This document shows, in pieces, positions 7,779 to 17,267 of a stretch of 64,000 nucleotides of DNA (positions within the stretch are counted from its first letter, which is position 1; the number at the start of each line of letters is the position of its first letter). The notes below the pieces were generated by a model. The model ran no database searches. It saw only the letters and a list, made by a program, of their open reading frames with translations, and was not told where the DNA came from. The DNA comes from Planctomycetota bacterium (GTDB lineage Bacteria > Planctomycetota > UBA1135 > UBA2386): the NCBI GenBank assembly GCA_016794565.1, contig JAEUHQ010000061.1, forward strand, positions 1-64,000, read 5' to 3'. The position numbers and the translations under genes are program-made.

Positions 7779-9653
7779 ATGCGCATACCTGCGTTGTTGG
7801 TCGGTGCTCCCCTGCTTCTCGGCGCGCTGCACGCCCAGTGTCTCGACACGACCGGCGGCTCCCCGGCGGGACTCGTCGCCACCGGTACGGACCCGGTCGA
7901 CGACGAAGGCCGATCGGCGCCGATCGCCCTCGGCTTCAACTTCCCGATGGCCGGTTCCATCGCCGGCAACTACACGCACGCGGTCGTCGAAACGAACGGC
8001 GTGCTGTACCTGACCACGGGCGGCGCTGCGACCGGCACGGTCAACTTCGGCGCCACCGGCCTCGGAAGCCTGCGCGGCATCGCCGGCTCGTCGCCACGCG
8101 TGTTCCCGCTGTGGACCGACCTGTGGGCCTCGACGATCAACTGGGCCGTCACGGTCGACACCTCCGTCGCCGGCCGCTTCAAGGTCACCTGGATCGACGT
8201 CGAGGAGTTCTTCGCCTTCGGCGTCCCGTTCTCCATGAGTGCTTCGCTCTTCGCGAGTGGCGCGGTCGAGTTCTCGTACGGGGAACTGCCGCCCCTGCCG
8301 GACTCGAACACGTTCGCGGCCACGGGCGTGTCGATCGGCAACCAGGTCGGCACGGCCACGACGCCGTCGAGCAACCTCCTCGCCGGCGCGAACTCGGGCG
8401 CCGTCGGCCTGTTGTTCGAGTCACTGACGGGAGTCGTGCCGACGTTCAGCGACCGATCCATCCTGTTGGCGCCGAACGGCACCGGCGGCTACACGTCGGT
8501 GCTCAGCTGCCAGACCGGGACCCACGACAACAACGGCGGCGGCTGCTACGGCGATTCGTTCTACCAGCTGTTCCCCGACGCTGCCGCGGCCTCCCCGGCC
8601 CTTCAGGGCAACGCGCTCTTCCTCACTCCGAACAGCAACGGCTACAGCGCGGCGTGGCTCCCCGGCGCCGCGGCGACGTTGTTCAAGACCCCGGTCGCGG
8701 CGACCGATTTCGCACGCTCCGACGACGGCCAGGTCGCGTTCGATCTCGCGGCAGCCGGCCTGCCGGCGCTCCCGTTCCCCGGCGGCTCGACGACGATGCT
8801 CTGGGTCCACAGCAACGGCTTCGTGTCGACGACCGGAGCGACGAACGACGGCGGCGCGTGGAACACCGAGTTCGGCACGGACTTCGAGCCGTCGCCGAGC
8901 CTCGTGAAGGCGCCGGAGACCGCCTTCTGGGCGTGGCACGACTGGAATCCTGCCGACACCGCCGGTGGTCCGATCCGTTGGCACTACGAAGCCGCGACGA
9001 CGACGCTCTGCATCACCTGGGACGGCGTCGAGAACTACTCGGTGCCGACGGCCGCCAACCCCGGCCGCTTCCAGTTCCAGTTCGATCTGACGAGCGGCTC
9101 CGTGTGGTACGTCTGGGACGCTGTCGACACGAACACGACGAGCGACTTCGGTTCGGCCCACGCGATCGGCTACTCGCCGGCCGGAGCGTCGTCGGACCCG
9201 GGCTCGATGTTCCTGGCGCAGCCGGGCGGCAACGCGATCACGATCGACGGCTTCAGCGCGATCCGTCTCACCGCGGCGCCGGAGCCCATCATCCTCGGCA
9301 GCGGGTCGAGCAACCCGATGACCTACACGGTCGCGAACATCCCCGACGCGGCGCCGCCGGCGCAGGTGCGGTTCGGCTTCCTCACGTTCAGCGTGGCGCC
9401 GCTCGCCGGCGTCGACCTCGGCTTCCTCGGCGCGCCCGCGTGCGCGCTGAACGTCGCGTCGCTCGACGTGATCTTCCCGTTCAGCTCGGTCGGCAGCGAC
9501 ACGGTCGGCGTACCGCTCGTCTACCCGCCGCCGCTCGCGCCGGGTCTCGCGTTCTGGTCGCAGGCGATCGCGTTCTTCCCGGCGAACAGCTTCCCGGGCG
9601 GACTCAACGCGTTCGGCATCACGACGAGCAACGGACTGCGCACGCAGTTCTGA
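7779..9653 (+). CDS. Secreted protein with two nidogen-like domains
   Basis: A signal peptide (residues 1-20, cleaved after LHAQ) precedes two related beta-rich domains (about 40-215 and 290-490) with the nidogen-like pattern: NGVLYLTT, WTDLW and FKVTWIDVEEF in the first; SNGFVSTTG, WAWHDWNP and LCITWDGVENY in the second. A C-terminal ~110-residue domain ends in SNGLRTQF, a tail type I associate with exported planctomycete proteins. It has no catalytic motif and is probably an extracellular binding or structural protein. There is no Shine-Dalgarno sequence ahead of the ATG; the start is fixed by the signal peptide. The gene stands alone. Confidence 0.75.
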   Translation: MRIPALLVGAPLLLGALHAQCLDTTGGSPAGLVATGTDPVDDEGRSAPIALGFNFPMAGSIAGNYTHAVVETNGVLYLTTGGAATGTVNFGATGLGSLRGIAGSSPRVFPLWTDLWASTINWAVTVDTSVAGRFKVTWIDVEEFFAFGVPFSMSASLFASGAVEFSYGELPPLPDSNTFAATGVSIGNQVGTATTPSSNLLAGANSGAVGLLFESLTGVVPTFSDRSILLAPNGTGGYTSVLSCQTGTHDNNGGGCYGDSFYQLFPDAAAASPALQGNALFLTPNSNGYSAAWLPGAAATLFKTPVAATDFARSDDGQVAFDLAAAGLPALPFPGGSTTMLWVHSNGFVSTTGATNDGGAWNTEFGTDFEPSPSLVKAPETAFWAWHDWNPADTAGGPIRWHYEAATTTLCITWDGVENYSVPTAANPGRFQFQFDLTSGSVWYVWDAVDTNTTSDFGSAHAIGYSPAGASSDPGSMFLAQPGGNAITIDGFSAIRLTAAPEPIILGSGSSNPMTYTVANIPDAAPPAQVRFGFLTFSVAPLAGVDLGFLGAPACALNVASLDVIFPFSSVGSDTVGVPLVYPPPLAPGLAFWSQAIAFFPANSFPGGLNAFGITTSNGLRTQF

Positions 9654-9668
9654 CCGCGTGCACCGGCA

Positions 9669-9699
9669 GCGCGGCGCGGCCGGAAGGCCGTCGCCGCGC
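9669..9699. terminator. GC-rich hairpin between convergent genes
   Basis: GCGCGGCG (9669..9676) pairs with CGCCGCGC (9692..9699), and inside it CGGCC pairs with GGCCG around a GGAA loop, with one bulged T. It lies between two genes facing each other (stops at 9653 and 9710). There is no T-tract, so it could work in both directions or serve as an RNA 3' end stabiliser. Confidence 0.45.
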
Positions 9700-9709
9700 G
9701 AGGCCGCGC

Positions 9710-11881
9710 TCAGCGCGCCACCAGGCCCACGACGTCGACGTCGACGCCGCCCGAGGGCTCGATCAGCTCGACGTGGTACACACCGCGGGTCAGGTGCAGC
9801 GTGGCGGGTACGACGACGTCGTGCCACACCCAGGTGTTCCAGTCCTTGCCGGAGGGCTCGAGGTCCTGCACGTCGCTCACGAACGCGATCCGGTCGCCGC
9901 GACGAAGTCGCACTCGCAGCGTCGCGCGGTTGCCGCAGGCGTAGCGGAGGCGGACGCGGCGAACGCCGTCCGTGTGCGCGGTCAACGGCAGGCTCAGCCA
10001 GTTCGTCGCTGCGCCGCCCCAGTTGCGCGCGACGCACTGGTTGCCGGAGGCGCCGGCGTTGTTCCAGTAGTAGCCGCCGACGATCGAGCCCCTCGCGTAC
10101 GCATCCTCCGCCTCCACGTAGACGCCGCCGGCGGGTCGCTCGTCGGGCCACCACGCCGACGCGTTCCGGATCCGTGCGTCGTTCGACTTCCCGGCCATTG
10201 CGAGCAGGCTCTCGAGCGGCTGCCGGAAGCGGCGAGAGGCGAGGTAGGAGACGGCCGCCGCACGATCCGCCTGGTCGTCGCCGCCGAACCGTTCCTCGAA
10301 GCCGCGGAACAGGAGCCCGCCCTTCGCGACGGCCAGGGAGAAGGCCGCCTCCCCGCCGTGGTTCACGACGAGCACCACGACCTGTCCCTTCGTGCCGGTC
10401 GCGTCCGCGTAGTTCACGTCCGGGAAGTCGGGGGTGCAGGCCCGGGTGCCGCGAACGAGATGCACGAGCTTGCCGTCGAGCCACACCGCGCACTCGTCGT
10501 CGGACGACACGTACAGCGTCAGCCGCGTGCGCAGGCCCGGCGGCAACGTCGTCGCGAGGTAGAAGAAGGCCGGCCCACCCGCGGCGCCGTCGAGCGCGAT
10601 GCCGTGGTGCGCGTCGGCCGCGACCGTCCGCCACTCGACCCGCGGCGCGCCGTCGACCGGCGGCACCGTCGGCGGCACCTTCGCATCGGCTGCGACCTCG
10701 AGCCATCGCCACGCCATGTCCTCCGCGTCGAGCGGATCCCGTTCGAGACCGTGGCGCTCCGGGTTGGCGATGGGCCCCGCACAGAACCACCCGTCCGCGC
10801 CGGCGGCGCCTTCCCGCGGTGACGGATCCGGCTTCGCGCTGCCCCAGTTCTGCCGCCGCGCCTGCTCCAGCGACGCCGCGTCCACCGGGAACCGGTAGTG
10901 CGCAAGGATCGGCCGGGCTCTCGCCGCGCCGAACGCCGCCATGCAGTCGCTGGCCATCATCGCCGGCCACAAGTGCCACGGCGTCCAGCGCGGGTGCACG
11001 AACGGTTCCTGCAGCAGCGCTCGGATCGGCGCCCAGTCGCGATGGCCGGCGTCGCCCATCTTGGTCGCGTTCACCAGCTCCATCAGCAGTCCTGCCGAGG
11101 GGTCGTAGGCGATGATCTCCTCGATGGGGAGCCGCGTCTGCAGGTACTCGAACTGCGCAGCCGCGGGGAAGTGTCCCGCGTACCAGTCGGCGCGCCCCTC
11201 GAACGGAGGGCCGAGCGGCGAGAGGTGGTCGGTGACCGCCGCCTGCATGAACTCGGCCCAGCCCTCGAAGAACCCGCCGAGCATGACGTGCCCCGCGGGG
11301 TGCGCGAACTGGAAGCCGTGGGTCATCTCGTGGAAGAAGCGCTCGAACCACTCGGCGTTGTCCTGGTCGTTGCGGCCGACGTGGATGCGCAGGTCGCTGC
11401 CGATGCACCGGTGGCCGCCGCCCATGTCCGGATCCGGCCAGACGAAGAAGCGCCGCCCGACCCGCGCCGTGGGATCGGTGCCGAAGAGGTGCACGAGCAC
11501 TTCGAAACCGAGATCGACACGGAGCAGGAAGTCCGATCGGGCGGCCCGCTCCGCGAACCCCTTCGTCGCCATGACGATGACGTGGTGCCCGACGAGCACC
11601 TGCTCGATCGCCGGATTCGCCTTGGCCATCCAGTCGGCACAGTCCGCCTGCTCCTTCGCGGTGATGGGCGGAGGGGCCGTGCGCTTCAGATCGTCGCGCA
11701 ACGCGAAGAGCGCATCGCGGTACTTCTTCGTGTGCACTCCATCGACCGGCAGCCTCGAGGCGGCGGGCACGCCCTGGGCCAGCGGAACGTGAGCCGCCGC
11801 GGCGCGGGCCGGAACCGCGAGAACGGCGAGGAGGAGCCCCACCAGGCGGACGTACAGCGCTCTCGGGCGAACGATTCTCAT
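9710..11881 (-). CDS. Secreted metallopeptidase-like protein with PA14-like and carbohydrate-binding-like modules
   Basis: The 723-residue product has a signal peptide (cleaved near residue 30) and an N-terminal domain with the zinc motif HEMTH (184-188), followed by FFEGWAEF, whose Glu206 or Glu210 could be the third ligand of a gluzincin-type metallopeptidase. The middle part (about 370-530) has the PA14-like pattern of a two-stranded jelly roll, including LTLYVSSDDECAVWLDGK. The last ~130 residues (VYVEAEDAYARG onward) resemble a carbohydrate-binding beta sandwich. An exported protease acting on glycan-associated substrates is inference. No operon partner. Confidence 0.7.
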   Translation of the reverse strand: MRIVRPRALYVRLVGLLLAVLAVPARAAAAHVPLAQGVPAASRLPVDGVHTKKYRDALFALRDDLKRTAPPPITAKEQADCADWMAKANPAIEQVLVGHHVIVMATKGFAERAARSDFLLRVDLGFEVLVHLFGTDPTARVGRRFFVWPDPDMGGGHRCIGSDLRIHVGRNDQDNAEWFERFFHEMTHGFQFAHPAGHVMLGGFFEGWAEFMQAAVTDHLSPLGPPFEGRADWYAGHFPAAAQFEYLQTRLPIEEIIAYDPSAGLLMELVNATKMGDAGHRDWAPIRALLQEPFVHPRWTPWHLWPAMMASDCMAAFGAARARPILAHYRFPVDAASLEQARRQNWGSAKPDPSPREGAAGADGWFCAGPIANPERHGLERDPLDAEDMAWRWLEVAADAKVPPTVPPVDGAPRVEWRTVAADAHHGIALDGAAGGPAFFYLATTLPPGLRTRLTLYVSSDDECAVWLDGKLVHLVRGTRACTPDFPDVNYADATGTKGQVVVLVVNHGGEAAFSLAVAKGGLLFRGFEERFGGDDQADRAAAVSYLASRRFRQPLESLLAMAGKSNDARIRNASAWWPDERPAGGVYVEAEDAYARGSIVGGYYWNNAGASGNQCVARNWGGAATNWLSLPLTAHTDGVRRVRLRYACGNRATLRVRLRRGDRIAFVSDVQDLEPSGKDWNTWVWHDVVVPATLHLTRGVYHVELIEPSGGVDVDVVGLVAR

Positions 11882-12110
11882 GGACCGCGCCGACGCGCGA
11901 GCCGGCGCGTCGTTCCCATCGGCCTCTCACCGACGCAGCAAGCCCCGAGCGTCGGAGTCTCGCGCGTGCCGACGCTACCCGCTCCTTGCACGAGCGACCA
12001 GCCGCGACGGGATCTGTCCCGGCGGCCTTCACCAGGTTCACCCGTACGGGCGCCCCGACTCCGGCCACTTGTCCGTGGCAGACCAACCCACCCGGAACGA
12101 AGATGCCCCG

Positions 12111-12737
12111 ATGCCCGCCGCACCCCCCAGGAGCATCGTCCCCGCGATCCTCGCGTCCGCCGCGATCGCGCTCGCGATCAACCTGCTTCGCCTCTGGGGC
12201 GAGCTGCAGGGATGGAACCCGTTCTGGTTCAACCGCGCCGCCGGCGGCGGCGGTTCGCCTCTCGGCATCTCGTGGCTCGTCATCCCCATCGGCTTCTGGT
12301 TCGGGCGACGCCTCGCGACCGCCGGCCACCGACCGGTGTCGATCACCCGTGCGATCTTCTTGCCGGCCCTCGGCATCGCCCTGATGTTCGGTGTGTTCGC
12401 CCTTTCGATGAAGGTCACCGACGTTTGGCGGACTCGCGCCATCGTGATCAACACCGGTGCCCTGTTGTGCGGGCTGCTCGCGCTGCTCGCCTGGAAGCGC
12501 GCCTACTTCGTCAACCTGTCGGCGGGCATCCTCGCGCGGATACCCGTCGCGATCATCCAGTTCGTCGCCATGGACAAGTCGTGGGACGTGCACTTCGCGA
12601 AGGGCCCGCCCGAGGCTCCGGCAGCCGACGTGCCGTTCATGCTCACGCTCGCGCAGTGCGTGATGTGGCCGTTCGGCTTCACGGTGCTCGTCGGCGGATT
12701 GTGCGCCGGAATCGGTGCAGCGACCGTTCGCCGGTAG
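12111..12737 (+). CDS. Multi-pass membrane protein of unknown function
   Basis: The ATG at 12111 has GGAACGAAG ahead of it and starts just before the first hydrophobic helix. The 208-residue product has five to six membrane helices (SIVPAILASAAIALAINLL, SWLVIPIGFWFG, AIFLPALGIALMFGVFAL, INTGALLCGLLALLAW, LVGGLCAGIGA). A conserved-looking WFNRAAGGGGSP loop follows the first helix. No family is recognised, though the even spread of polar loops suggests a folded integral membrane protein rather than noise. It stands alone between secreted-protein genes. Confidence 0.65.
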   Translation: MPAAPPRSIVPAILASAAIALAINLLRLWGELQGWNPFWFNRAAGGGGSPLGISWLVIPIGFWFGRRLATAGHRPVSITRAIFLPALGIALMFGVFALSMKVTDVWRTRAIVINTGALLCGLLALLAWKRAYFVNLSAGILARIPVAIIQFVAMDKSWDVHFAKGPPEAPAADVPFMLTLAQCVMWPFGFTVLVGGLCAGIGAATVRR

Positions 12738-12938
12738 ACGAGGGGCGCGATCCCGCGCCGACATGCGGGCGAGGTCCGCTCCACACTCGACACACTCGCA
12801 CCGCGTGCCGGGCCCGTCGCGACGTCGCCGGAACAACGGCGCGGCGCGACCGGGGCCGATCGCAAGGGCGGCGATGCCTGACGCACGGGGTGTTTCCCGA
12901 ATCCCGCGCACCGGTCGTGGCCGCGGCGTCCGTGGGCC

Positions 12939-14264
12939 ATGCGAATCCCACGGATCCTCTCTCTCTTCCTGCTGACCAGCGGCGTCCTCGCGCAGACGGT
13001 CGCCGACCTGTCGTCGTGGCGCGAAGTCGCCCTCGTGAAGGACACGAACGCGCGGACCGCCGCGCGGCGCACCTGCGCATTGATGCGGAAGGAGGCGGTC
13101 TCGCCGAACCCCGATGGATCGTGGCAGGTCACGAACGACCCGTTCACGCACCTCCGAGGCAACACGCAACCGTCGGCCCAGTTCTGCGCGAGCATCGCCT
13201 TCCGCGGCCAGCCGCGGCCGGCGAGTCCGTTCCCAGGGCGCTCGGGGTTCCTCGTCGGGCCCGATCTCGTGCTGACGGCCGCGCACGGAATCCCGAACGA
13301 CCTCGCGTTCGTACAGGCGAGCTTCCAGTTCGTGTTCGACTGGAGCGTCACGCAGGGCAGCACCGGGCTGCAGCCGCCGAGCCTCACCCTTCCGGCGGCG
13401 AACGTCTACACCGCCGCCGCCGTCGTCGCGCACGGGCCCAGCATCGCCGGCTCGGGTCCGGAGTCGTTCTACTTCGACTTCCTCCTGATTCGCCTGGACC
13501 GCCCCGTCACGGGCGATCGCGGCTTCATGCGCCTGCGCCGCACTGCTTCCGTCCCGCTCACCCTCGGTGACGCGGTCGTCACGATCGGCCACCCCGACGG
13601 CCTGCCGGCCAAGGTCGCGACCGCCGGCTACGTCTCGCAGATCACCGACGGTGTGCCGACGAACCCGTGGGGATCCATCACGCTCGCCAGTTCCCCTGCC
13701 TTGCCGGGCAACAGCGGCGGCATGTACTACAACATCGGCCGCGACTGGGTGGAGAGCGTGGCGACCTTCGGTGGAGCGCTCGGCTTCCTCGACTTCGGCG
13801 GCTGTGTCGACCTCGGATCCAACTGCGGCTCCTGCGAGGTCCTGCAGACGAGCGGCACTCCGGTGCACATGTTCTCGCAGTTCGTGCCTGCACTCGAACT
13901 GCAGGTGTTCCCGCTGAGCCCTGTGTCCCACTCCACCACCGCCGGCACCGCGTATTCACACGGTTCCACGCACTTCGTCGATCTCTCCGACGCCGCGAAC
14001 GGCCCGACCGACGTACGCCTCGTCGAACTCACGCCCCTGCCGAAACCCGCCAAGGGTCCACAGGTCTCCGCGAGGTTCTACGCACCCGATGCTTCCGGGC
14101 GGACCCACCTCTACCCGGGCGAACGCGGGCGGGTCGAAGTCCTGGCGACCGTCGCCGCCACCGTCCCGGCCGGCACCTACACCCATCGCTTCGCGATCGT
14201 CGACGCGCGCTGGGGCTTCCGCGACGTGATCGAGCACCGCTTCGTGGTCGCTGCAGCGCACTGA
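12939..14264 (+). CDS. Secreted trypsin-like serine protease
   Basis: A signal peptide (MRIPRILSLFLLTSGVLAQ) precedes a chymotrypsin/trypsin fold of about 300 residues. The catalytic triad is visible as LTAAHG (His116), FYFDFLLIRL (Asp180) and LPGNSGG (Ser259). A Cys-rich stretch (CVDLGSNCGSC) follows, then a ~120-residue beta-rich C-terminal domain of unknown role. Length (441 residues) is longer than single-domain trypsins because of this tail. It is probably released to the periplasm or outside the cell. No linked inhibitor gene is seen. Confidence 0.85.
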   Translation: MRIPRILSLFLLTSGVLAQTVADLSSWREVALVKDTNARTAARRTCALMRKEAVSPNPDGSWQVTNDPFTHLRGNTQPSAQFCASIAFRGQPRPASPFPGRSGFLVGPDLVLTAAHGIPNDLAFVQASFQFVFDWSVTQGSTGLQPPSLTLPAANVYTAAAVVAHGPSIAGSGPESFYFDFLLIRLDRPVTGDRGFMRLRRTASVPLTLGDAVVTIGHPDGLPAKVATAGYVSQITDGVPTNPWGSITLASSPALPGNSGGMYYNIGRDWVESVATFGGALGFLDFGGCVDLGSNCGSCEVLQTSGTPVHMFSQFVPALELQVFPLSPVSHSTTAGTAYSHGSTHFVDLSDAANGPTDVRLVELTPLPKPAKGPQVSARFYAPDASGRTHLYPGERGRVEVLATVAATVPAGTYTHRFAIVDARWGFRDVIEHRFVVAAAH

Positions 14265-14317
14265 CGAGCAGGCTCGCTCTCGGGATCGCTCGGCGGGTCA
14301 CCGGGAGGGAGCGGGCT

Positions 14318-17134
14318 TCAGCGAGCGTCGTGCAGGCGACGGAACGCTTCGCGCAGCTCGGGTGCACAGTCCGCGCGCTCGAACTGGCCGGCGAACGGTG
14401 CGACCTCCTGGAGCACGTCCGCGCGCGCCGCCGGATCGAGGCGCAACCGGAAGGTCATCCAGTCGACGAGCCGCGCCCGGAACTGGGGATCCTCGGGCGG
14501 TGTCGCGCGCCACGAGGCAGCGAACAACGCGACCGCGCCGGCCGAGTCGATCGGGAACCAGGCACGCGCGATGCGCGACTGCAGGTCCGCCACCGAGAGC
14601 TCCTGCGAAGAATCGGCACGCACTTCGGTCAGCACCCTGGCCGCGAGCTCGGGCTTGCCGAGGGCGAGCTGGGCTTCGGCGGCGAGCACACGGACCCGAT
14701 CGCGCTCTGCTGGCGTCATCGGCGCGCGCTTGCCATCCGGTTTGCCAGCGGATGCGCCGCTCCCGTTCGAACCACCGTTCGCGAGATATCCGTTCGCGCG
14801 CTCGACGAGTTCGAGGTGCTTGCCGAGGGCCAGGTCGACTTCCAGGCGGAGGATGCGATGACGGGTCTCGTCGAGCCGGTCGGCATCGTCGATCCCGTCC
14901 AGCGCTGCGAACGCCGACCGGACCTCGAACGCTTCGCGCTTCAGCTCGTCACTGCTCGTCCAAGCGTCCTTGGCCGGCTTCAGGAGCGCGGTGCCGATGA
15001 TGCACTGCATCGCGTAGCGCGCGCTCGTCGCGAGACCGGGTTCTTCGCTCGCGACCGAACGCGCGAGGTCGACGGCGCCGTGTCCCTGGAGCACGAGCCG
15101 AAGACTCTGTCGCTTCTCGGCGACGAGCAGACGCTTGCACGCCGCGAGCCATTGGCCGAGTTCCGCGTGGGAATCCGCCGCGACCGCAGCCAGCGCCTGC
15201 AGCAACAGCTCCGAACGGAGCTGTGTCTCGGGCGTCGCCGCAGGGCTCAGGAGTTCGATCAATGCACCGATGGCGCGCTCGGGCATCTGCGGCTCACGGC
15301 CACAGGCGAGCAGGCAATCGACGAGGGCGCGCTGCACGGACGCCGTGGTCTCGACGGCCAGCCGTTCCTTGACGACGAGGATCGTCGACACGATCCACTC
15401 GCCGCGGCGCTGTTCGACGGACTCGGGCAGGCGAGACAGCGACTCCGCTGCTTGCTGGCGGAGTTCGGGGGCGGGATCACGCAACAGGTCGTGCATCGCA
15501 CGGACCCAGTCCTCGGCGGCCTGCGACTGCCCTCGCCATCCCTGCAGCTGGATCATGCAGGTCGAACGGAACTTCGGGTCCTGGGTCGCATCCTTCGCGA
15601 GCTCGAGCAGCACCCCGAAGGCCTGCGGTACGCGCGCGTCCTTTGCATCGAGCGTCTGGGCGAGGACGAGGCCTGCGCTGCGGATGTCGTTGTCGCCCTG
15701 GATGCGACACGCAGCGGCGACGAGGGCGAGCCACTCCGCCTTGTCGAGGTCGTTCTCGCCGGGCGCCGCCCAGCGAGGCGCCGACCGAGACGCGAGGGTC
15801 GCGAGCGTCGTCAGCGCGGTCTCACGTGATTCGGGAAGCGACGCGAGACGGGTCTGCGCGAACCGGACGAGGCGCGTGCGCACTTCGACGCTCGGGAAGC
15901 GACGGAGCCCTCGCAGCGCCGCGAGTTGCACATCGGAGCTCTTCGCTTCGAGCTGACCGAGCAACTGCGTCGTGACCTCCGCGGCGAGTTCGAGTTCGTC
16001 GGCACGCACGAGGTACGCGGAGACCTCGAGCAGGAGCGCGCGCCGGCGCGCCTGGTCGGGAGTGACCTGGGCGAAGCGTTGCAACAGCGCGCGGCAGAAG
16101 ACCTGCCGCGCCGCGGCCTGGTCCTCGGCGGGGATGCCGCTCGCGAGCGAACGCTGCAGCTGGTCGAGGCACGCGTCGAGCACGGACGGATCGTCGACCA
16201 ACGTCCGCGCCTGCACGCTCGTCCAGTCGATGCCCGGTGAACGCGCGGTGAGGGCGCGCACGACGTCGCGGGCCGCGTCCACGCGCAGCTTCGCCAGTTC
16301 TTCGCGCAAGCGTTCCAGCGGTCGCGGGCCGAGGCGCGCGGCGCGCTCGACCAGGTCGACGTAGCGGGCCGAACGGTTGCGTTCGAACCACACCGCGAAC
16401 TGCGCCTTCGTCTGGAACTCTTCGTCGTGGCACGTCAGCAGTTGCAGCGAACGGCGCGCCTGCTGGCGGACCGGCTCTTCCGGGTCTTCGAGCCAGTCGG
16501 CGATCGTCTGCGCGAGCACGACCTGCTGCATGTCGGCGAGGCAGCGCAACACACACCCGCGCACATCGGCGTTGGCGGTCCCGAGCACCGCGCGCGCCGC
16601 CGAGTCGAGTTCCTGGGCCGGAACACGCTGCAGGAACGTACGGGCCGCGGAGCGCACCGGGTTCTCCGTCGCGTCGACGATCGCGTGCCCCGCCTCGGTC
16701 CAGAGCATCGCCAGCGTCGCGACGTATCCCGCATGGATCTGCCGACGCACGACGTCGCCGGCGCCGCCGAAGATCGCCGACGGGCTGCCGAGGAGGTTGG
16801 CCCCCAGCGCTCTCAGGATGGACTCGCGCACGCCGTCGGCGTCGTCGGTGACGAGCAGCCGTTCCTGAAGGACGCGGTGGGCGTCCACGTCCGGCATCGC
16901 GACCAGTCGCGCAATCGCGGTCTCGCGGGCATCGCGACCGTCGGGTCCTCCCGAGGCGAGCATCGTGCGCAAGCGTTCGAGATCCTGCGGAGCCGACGCG
17001 TCTTGCGGTCGCTGCACCGGCAACTGGGAGGACGCGGCAGGGCGCGCGACACCGGTCAGCGCGCACAGCAAGACGAGCGCACGCCAAGGTGCACCGGTTC
17101 GCCGCGCCGATCCCGTCCGTCCGTTCACCGCCAT
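14318..17134 (-). CDS. Large exported HEAT-repeat protein
   Basis: The start is the ATG at 17134 (MAVNGRTGSARRTG), which gives a positively charged n-region and hydrophobic core (ALVLLCALTGVA) of a signal peptide; a longer reading starts at 17167. The 938-residue product is almost wholly alpha-helical with HEAT-like repeats, for example VRESILRALGANL, VRGCVLRCLADM, VRQQARRSLQLL and LRQQAAESLSRL, each two antiparallel helices. Such solenoids act as protein-binding scaffolds. No catalytic motif. It is the last gene before the tyrS region and on the same strand, but 130 bases separate them. Confidence 0.75.
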   Translation of the reverse strand: MAVNGRTGSARRTGAPWRALVLLCALTGVARPAASSQLPVQRPQDASAPQDLERLRTMLASGGPDGRDARETAIARLVAMPDVDAHRVLQERLLVTDDADGVRESILRALGANLLGSPSAIFGGAGDVVRRQIHAGYVATLAMLWTEAGHAIVDATENPVRSAARTFLQRVPAQELDSAARAVLGTANADVRGCVLRCLADMQQVVLAQTIADWLEDPEEPVRQQARRSLQLLTCHDEEFQTKAQFAVWFERNRSARYVDLVERAARLGPRPLERLREELAKLRVDAARDVVRALTARSPGIDWTSVQARTLVDDPSVLDACLDQLQRSLASGIPAEDQAAARQVFCRALLQRFAQVTPDQARRRALLLEVSAYLVRADELELAAEVTTQLLGQLEAKSSDVQLAALRGLRRFPSVEVRTRLVRFAQTRLASLPESRETALTTLATLASRSAPRWAAPGENDLDKAEWLALVAAACRIQGDNDIRSAGLVLAQTLDAKDARVPQAFGVLLELAKDATQDPKFRSTCMIQLQGWRGQSQAAEDWVRAMHDLLRDPAPELRQQAAESLSRLPESVEQRRGEWIVSTILVVKERLAVETTASVQRALVDCLLACGREPQMPERAIGALIELLSPAATPETQLRSELLLQALAAVAADSHAELGQWLAACKRLLVAEKRQSLRLVLQGHGAVDLARSVASEEPGLATSARYAMQCIIGTALLKPAKDAWTSSDELKREAFEVRSAFAALDGIDDADRLDETRHRILRLEVDLALGKHLELVERANGYLANGGSNGSGASAGKPDGKRAPMTPAERDRVRVLAAEAQLALGKPELAARVLTEVRADSSQELSVADLQSRIARAWFPIDSAGAVALFAASWRATPPEDPQFRARLVDWMTFRLRLDPAARADVLQEVAPFAGQFERADCAPELREAFRRLHDAR

Positions 17135-17267
17135 CACGTGCCCATCCTCGCTCGCAGGGCCGCGCACGCCGCGCGCGACGACCGACCGTCGCGCATCCTA
17201 GCGTCGGAGCGCGAGACCGCAGCATCGGCATTCCGCGCGATCGTCTGCACCCGTTCGCACGAAGGCG

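Noticed and set aside
7838..10822. Plus-strand open frame of 994 codons
   Set aside because: Shadow in another frame of the nidogen-like gene and the antisense of the metallopeptidase gene; Arg-rich, no domains.
8421..13931. Minus-strand open frame of 1836 codons
   Set aside because: It is Arg/Gly/Glu-rich and antisense or frame-shifted to at least three real genes, so it is a shadow of GC-rich codon bias.
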